The position numbers were made by a program, and so were the translations under genes. DNA of 64,000 nucleotides, from the NCBI GenBank assembly GCA_002471275.1, contig DKPQ01000023.1:351775-415774 (forward strand), given 5' to 3'. Numbering within the stretch: the stretch's first letter is position 1; every line of letters begins with the position of its first letter. The notes under the pieces were generated by a model. That model was not told where the DNA came from. It did no database searches and saw nothing but the letters and a program-made list of their open reading frames with translations. Shown here in pieces: positions 60,441 through 64,000 of this stretch. Source of the DNA: Flammeovirgaceae bacterium UBA7330. Lineage in GTDB: Bacteria; Bacteroidota; Bacteroidia; Cytophagales; Cyclobacteriaceae.

Positions 60441-61574
60441 TTATCTAACTGAAAACTGATAAATCGTTTTTGATTGAAAGGTGTTTCCTGCTTCCAACAC
60501 TGTAGTAGGAAACTCCGGTTGATTCGGTGAATCCGGAAAGTGCTGTGTCTCGAGGCAGATACCCCCCTGACTTACAAAAGGCATACCTCCCCTTCCTGTT
60601 CCTTTCAAACCATTGGCTGTATATACCTGTACACCCGGCTCGGTAGTGAAGGTTGTCATCTGCCGACCGGTCGTTGGTTCATATAACTCAGCAATTTGCC
60701 TGAGCTCTCCATTCCATCCGTCAATGACCCAACAATGGTCATACCCCTTCGTCAGCATGAGCTGATCATATTCAGCATTGATGTCTTTTCCTACAGCTTT
60801 TGCAGTCATAAAATCAAATGGGGTGTCTTTAACCTCCCGTTGCTCCCCGGTAGGGATAGAAAATTCATTGATCGGCAAAAAATGGGAGGCCATGAGTTTC
60901 AATTCGTGATCCAGTATGGGTTTTCCGGCATCGGCAAGATTGAAATAACTGTGATTTGTGAAATTCAATACTGTCTTTTGATCAGTAGTAGCCTCATAAT
61001 CAATGATCAGGGCTTGATCACTTGTCCACTGATACGTCACAAAGCTGGTCAACTCTCCGGGAAATCCGTCATACATGTGCGGACACACAAACTTCAACCG
61101 AATCCCTACCGTATCCTCCTTTTGAATCTCCTCCACGACTTCCCAGACTTCGGTTTTAAAAGATTTCGGTCCGCTATGTAAATTATTGGGTCCGTTGTTA
61201 GCCTCTAGTTTATAGACTTTCCCATCCAACTCAAACCGGGCATTGGCGATGCGATTGGCAAACCGACCAACGATGGACCCAAAAGAAGACCGCTGTTCAT
61301 ACTGACTCAAACTATCAAATCCCAACACAACTTCTCCCAGGTCTCCTGCTCTATCCGGAACCATGATAGAATTGACTATCCCTCCAAAAGTGAGGATGGA
61401 TACTGACGCACCGGATGGGTTCGTCAACGTGTATTCATGCACGGGTTTATCTCCCGAATGACCATAGAGACTTTTTGTTATTGAATGTTTTGCGTTATCC
61501 ACTTCCGGTTTCTTGTTTTCGCAACTCAATATTAACAAAGCAAAACCAAGAAATATGATTGATATCTTTTTCAT
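60441..61574 (-). CDS. galM: Aldose 1-epimerase, lipoprotein form
   Basis: A 377-residue galactose mutarotase with a lipobox at about Cys18 (ILSC), GEVVLGFDSLSQYEQRSSFGSIVGRFANRIA, NNGPNNLHSGPKSF (catalytic His), NFTNHSYFNLAD (second His) and a late GICLETQHFPDSPNQPEFP (Glu). It interconverts alpha and beta sugars. Lipidation places it in the envelope, as in other Bacteroidota that process polysaccharides. It ends 4 bases from the convergent TPR gene. Confidence 0.94.
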   Translation of the reverse strand: MKKISIIFLGFALLILSCENKKPEVDNAKHSITKSLYGHSGDKPVHEYTLTNPSGASVSILTFGGIVNSIMVPDRAGDLGEVVLGFDSLSQYEQRSSFGSIVGRFANRIANARFELDGKVYKLEANNGPNNLHSGPKSFKTEVWEVVEEIQKEDTVGIRLKFVCPHMYDGFPGELTSFVTYQWTSDQALIIDYEATTDQKTVLNFTNHSYFNLADAGKPILDHELKLMASHFLPINEFSIPTGEQREVKDTPFDFMTAKAVGKDINAEYDQLMLTKGYDHCWVIDGWNGELRQIAELYEPTTGRQMTTFTTEPGVQVYTANGLKGTGRGGMPFVSQGGICLETQHFPDSPNQPEFPTTVLEAGNTFQSKTIYQFSVR

Positions 61575-61579
61575 TTTCT

Positions 61580-62344
61580 TTATTGTGGGCCAGGACTGGT
61601 AGCCGTCCAGCCTCCATCTACCACGATGGTCTGTCCGGTAATTTGTCTGGCTTCTTCACTGGCCAGAAACATTACTGCGTTTGCCATGTCAATCGGGTAA
61701 CAGGCTCTCCCCATAGGAATTAGCTTAGCCCATGTTCCTGCATAATCCTCCTCTTCAAGTAAAGTTCGCTCAGTGACGGTTGCTCCGGGCGCCACACAAT
61801 TGACATTGATCTTTAAGGGTGACAGATCAATAACCAGTGCCTTAGCCAACATTTCAATGGCGGCCTTGGACATACCGTAGGCACTCAGGTTCTTCACTGC
61901 CTGGTGGCCGGTTACCGATGAAGTCATCACGATACTTCCTCCTCCACCCTGTTTCTTCATTTGGTTGGCTGCATGTTGGGTCAGGAAGAATGTTCCCTTG
62001 AGATTCACATCCAGTAACTGTTGAAACCTATCCAGTTGAAAAGTAAAGAAATCTCCAAAAGAGGTGATCCCTGCATTGGCAATGGCAATGTCCAGTTTTC
62101 CAAACTCACTCACTGCCTCACTCACAAAAGATTGAATCACCTGCAAATCAGAAGAATCACCTGCAACAGGCACGCATTTACCCGGATTTCCAGCAAGCTT
62201 TTCTGCAGCTTGCTCAGCCACTTTCTTATCTAAATCATTGAGAATTACATGGCATCCATTAAGCACAAGTTGCTTACAAACTTCAAAACCAATACCTGTT
62301 CCCGCTCCTGTTACAATTGCTGATTTTCCTGCTAAACTTTTCAT
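61580..62344 (-). CDS. Short-chain dehydrogenase/reductase
   Basis: A 254-residue classical SDR starting MKSLAGKSAIVTGAGTGIG. It has NAG in AIANAGITSF, catalytic Ser in IVMTSSVTG, YGMSKAAIE (Tyr, Lys), a VNCVAPGATVTE loop and the C-terminal GQTIVVDGGWTATSPG. Likely a sugar or sugar-acid oxidoreductase, given the galM and Gfo/Idh/MocA neighbours. The start at 62344 is preferred over an in-frame Met 35 codons upstream. It is upstream of galM by 5 bases, in one operon. Confidence 0.93.
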   Translation of the reverse strand: MKSLAGKSAIVTGAGTGIGFEVCKQLVLNGCHVILNDLDKKVAEQAAEKLAGNPGKCVPVAGDSSDLQVIQSFVSEAVSEFGKLDIAIANAGITSFGDFFTFQLDRFQQLLDVNLKGTFFLTQHAANQMKKQGGGGSIVMTSSVTGHQAVKNLSAYGMSKAAIEMLAKALVIDLSPLKINVNCVAPGATVTERTLLEEEDYAGTWAKLIPMGRACYPIDMANAVMFLASEEARQITGQTIVVDGGWTATSPGPQ

Positions 62345-62475
62345 TAAAATGATGATAGAATTATATATGGCCGCAAAATAGTGAAAAAAGTTATACACAC
62401 TTAAAGTCAATTTGACTATTACATGGGTAAATATTTGCCTTAAACACAATAGATGCTTAAATTGGCCGTATCAAC

Positions 62476-63801
62476 ATGGATCAAAAAATGAAGAATTCGA
62501 AGAACAAAAACTCAAGACGGAAGTTCATCCAGCAATCATCCCTTGCAATGGCTTCTTTTACCATTGTACCAAGATATGTACTTGGAGGTACCAATGTAAC
62601 TCCACCCAGTGATAAGATCAATATTGGTTTTATCGGGACAGGGAAACAAAGCGGAGGTTTAGCATCCAATTTCCTGAAAATTAAGGAAGTCCAGATGGTA
62701 GCTGCCAGCGATGTTTTCGAATCTAAAGTAAAGGCTTTTCAGAAAAAGGTAAATGATCATTATGCGGAAGAAGCCGGTGCAGTAAAATATAAGGGATGTG
62801 ATACTTATGAAGATTATAAGAAACTCCTCAAAAGAAAGGACATTGATGCCGTCATTATTGCCACACCGGATCACTGGCATGCCATCAACATCATAGATTC
62901 CATCAAAGCAGGTAAAGATGTGTATTGTGAAAAACCCCTCACCCACAACATTTTTGAAGGACGCGCAGTTGTCAATGCCACCAAGAAATACAACAAGGTC
63001 CTGCAAACGGGCAGCATGCAACGTTCCTGGCCAGCATTTAGAGACGCCTGTGAAATGGTCAGAAGTGGCCATATCGGAGAAATCAAAAGAGTACTGGTAA
63101 ATGTTGGTGATCCTGCTGTACCCTACGATCTTCCTACAGAACCGACACCGAAAGACCTTAATTGGGACATGTGGCTCGGACCAGCACCGGAGCTTGGATA
63201 CAACTATCGGCTGGCACCTACATTGGATGGTAACTTCTTCCCGGATTGGAGAGATTACGAAGAGTTAGGGGGTGGAATCATCTCCGACTGGGGAGCTCAT
63301 ATGTTTGACATAGCTCAATGGGGGCTCGGCATGGACGATACCGGGCCAATAGCCATCATACCGCCTAAAAATCCACGCGCCGTAAGAGGGTTAAAGTTCA
63401 TTTATCAAAATGGCATAGAAATGTTCCATGAAGATTTCGGACGGGGCTGGGGTGTACGCTTTGAAGGGTCTACAGGCGTCATTGACGTGAGTAGGCAATA
63501 CCTGGAGTCACTCCCTACCGGACTTATCCGATCTAAGATGGATGACGATAAGGTGACACTTTACAGGAATGAAAATCATTATCAGGACTGGATCAACTGC
63601 ATCAAATCAAGGAAAGACCCGATCTGCCCTGCAGAGATAGGCCATCGTTCTGCATCTATTTGTCACCTGGCTAATATTGCTTATGATCTGCACAGACCAT
63701 TAAAGTGGGATCCAAAGAAAGAAGCGTTTGACAATGATGAGGAAGCGAATAAAATGAGAGGAAGAGCCTACAGGGAGGAATATCAACTGCCGGTAGTCTA
63801 A
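62476..63801 (+). CDS. Gfo/Idh/MocA-family oxidoreductase, Tat-exported
   Basis: A 441-residue protein with a twin-arginine signal (SRRKFIQQSSLAMASF, about 11-30) and a Rossmann domain with FIGTGKQSGGLASN (nucleotide loop), VIIATPDHWHAINI and DVYCEKPLTHN (catalytic Lys-Pro). The GFO-type C-terminal domain has GGIISDWGAHMFDIAQW. The Tat route indicates export of a prefolded, cofactor-bound enzyme. Substrate is probably a glycoside or inositol-like sugar in the periplasm. Confidence 0.93.
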   Translation: MDQKMKNSKNKNSRRKFIQQSSLAMASFTIVPRYVLGGTNVTPPSDKINIGFIGTGKQSGGLASNFLKIKEVQMVAASDVFESKVKAFQKKVNDHYAEEAGAVKYKGCDTYEDYKKLLKRKDIDAVIIATPDHWHAINIIDSIKAGKDVYCEKPLTHNIFEGRAVVNATKKYNKVLQTGSMQRSWPAFRDACEMVRSGHIGEIKRVLVNVGDPAVPYDLPTEPTPKDLNWDMWLGPAPELGYNYRLAPTLDGNFFPDWRDYEELGGGIISDWGAHMFDIAQWGLGMDDTGPIAIIPPKNPRAVRGLKFIYQNGIEMFHEDFGRGWGVRFEGSTGVIDVSRQYLESLPTGLIRSKMDDDKVTLYRNENHYQDWINCIKSRKDPICPAEIGHRSASICHLANIAYDLHRPLKWDPKKEAFDNDEEANKMRGRAYREEYQLPVV

Positions 63802-63827
63802 TCATTTATGTCTGTTTTAATATTTTA

Positions 63828-63858
63828 TTGTTTTAATAAGACGCATCTATTACTTTTG
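63828..63858 (+). promoter_or_regulatory. Housekeeping promoter, probably for the tRNA-Leu gene
   Basis: TTG (63828-63830), 20 bases, then TACTTTTG (63851-63858): the best match to the Bacteroidota promoter consensus in the window. The expected start is near 63864, about 115 bases before the tRNA. Confidence 0.7.
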
Positions 63859-63909
63859 CCCTCCTTCACCTGAGGCCGTTCTTATATCGGTCGGGCGAAG
63901 GAGGACAAA
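63855..63909. other. Strong hairpin at the tRNA promoter start site
   Basis: TTTGCCCTCCTTC (63855-63867) pairs with GAAGGAGGACAAA (63897-63909) with one mismatch around a 29-base loop. It overlaps the -7 box and would form at the very 5' end of the tRNA transcript, or act as a terminator for the oxidoreductase gene. Confidence 0.6.
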
Positions 63910-63978
63910 GCCTATTATTTGGCCGGTTTGAACATACCCGAATCAGGCTAAAAAGCGGTTTCCAACTAATAAGATAAT

Positions 63979-64000
63979 GCCCAGGTGGCGGAATTGGTAG
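63979..64000 (+). tRNA. tRNA-Leu, 5' part (cut by window end)
   Basis: The last 22 bases begin GCCCAGGTGGCGGAATTGGT, the standard acceptor arm and D-arm of a bacterial tRNA-Leu (GGTGGCGGAATTGG). The anticodon lies beyond the window. Confidence 0.85.

Overview
The window looks like chromosomal DNA of a Bacteroidota bacterium, most likely a marine or soil member of the Cytophagales. The grounds are a C-terminal type IX secretion (T9SS) sorting domain, several start-proximal boxes of the Bacteroidota housekeeping promoter form TAnnTTTG, weak or absent Shine-Dalgarno sequences, many 'MKK...C' lipoproteins, and typical gene families (DUF1343/NamZ, DUF4197, CtlX, a roughly 465-residue arginine decarboxylase). 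Most of the window is ordinary housekeeping sequence. The accessory interest is concentrated at 1-6.7 kb, 7-14.8 kb, 19.2 kb, 41 kb and 56-60 kb.

Layout. 1-6644 (all minus strand): an ECF sigma factor, a small membrane protein placed like an anti-sigma factor and a Spy/CpxP-like protein, then three YHYH-domain secreted proteins, a SCO copper chaperone, a YwqK-like lipoprotein and two further exported proteins. Three transcription units here share an almost identical ECF-type promoter, CGAGGGA-N15/16-CGTCT, so the block reads as a self-contained envelope or metal-stress regulon. 6754-8172: ArsR regulator, SRPBCC protein and DHFR-like protein under a double palindromic operator. 8329-14139: an exported formylglycine-generating-enzyme-like protein, a 1157-residue T9SS cargo protein with seven exact 22-residue repeats, and an AraC regulator. 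14542-14823: a 21-bp tandem repeat array whose core switches orientation. 14835-19272: hisGDCB, preceded by a candidate His-rich leader peptide.

19323-29541: universal stress protein, menA, argS, two guanidino-group hydrolases (CtlX and an amidinotransferase-family protein), a divergent arginine decarboxylase, a polyprenol-phosphate sugar transferase, a LolC/E-type permease and the peptidoglycan-recycling enzyme NamZ. 29614-40778: an AT-rich orphan, a serine hydrolase, fmt-folA and following genes, an EF-hand protein, DUF4197, cinA, a 2-oxoacid dehydrogenase E2 and a cation efflux protein. 40946-41631: a REP-associated tyrosine transposase bracketed by inverted REP-like hairpins. 41748-56636: YkgJ, an AAC(3)-I-like acetyltransferase, a low-complexity secreted protein, Sua5/TsaC, pgk, comEC-recQ, phoH-GNAT, SAM hydrolase and several lipoproteins.

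56684-58223: a second SRPBCC-ArsR module with DinB, carrying three copies of a sister operator (GCAAC-N6-GTTGC, against GCAAG-N6-CTTGC in the first module). 58224-60436: a long AT-rich gene-poor stretch, a 54-residue lipoprotein, a terminator-like hairpin and a TPR membrane protein. 60441-64000: aldose 1-epimerase, a short-chain dehydrogenase, a Tat-exported Gfo/Idh/MocA oxidoreductase, and the promoter and first bases of a tRNA-Leu cut by the window end.

All assignments come from reading the sequence and recognising families; no database search was run.
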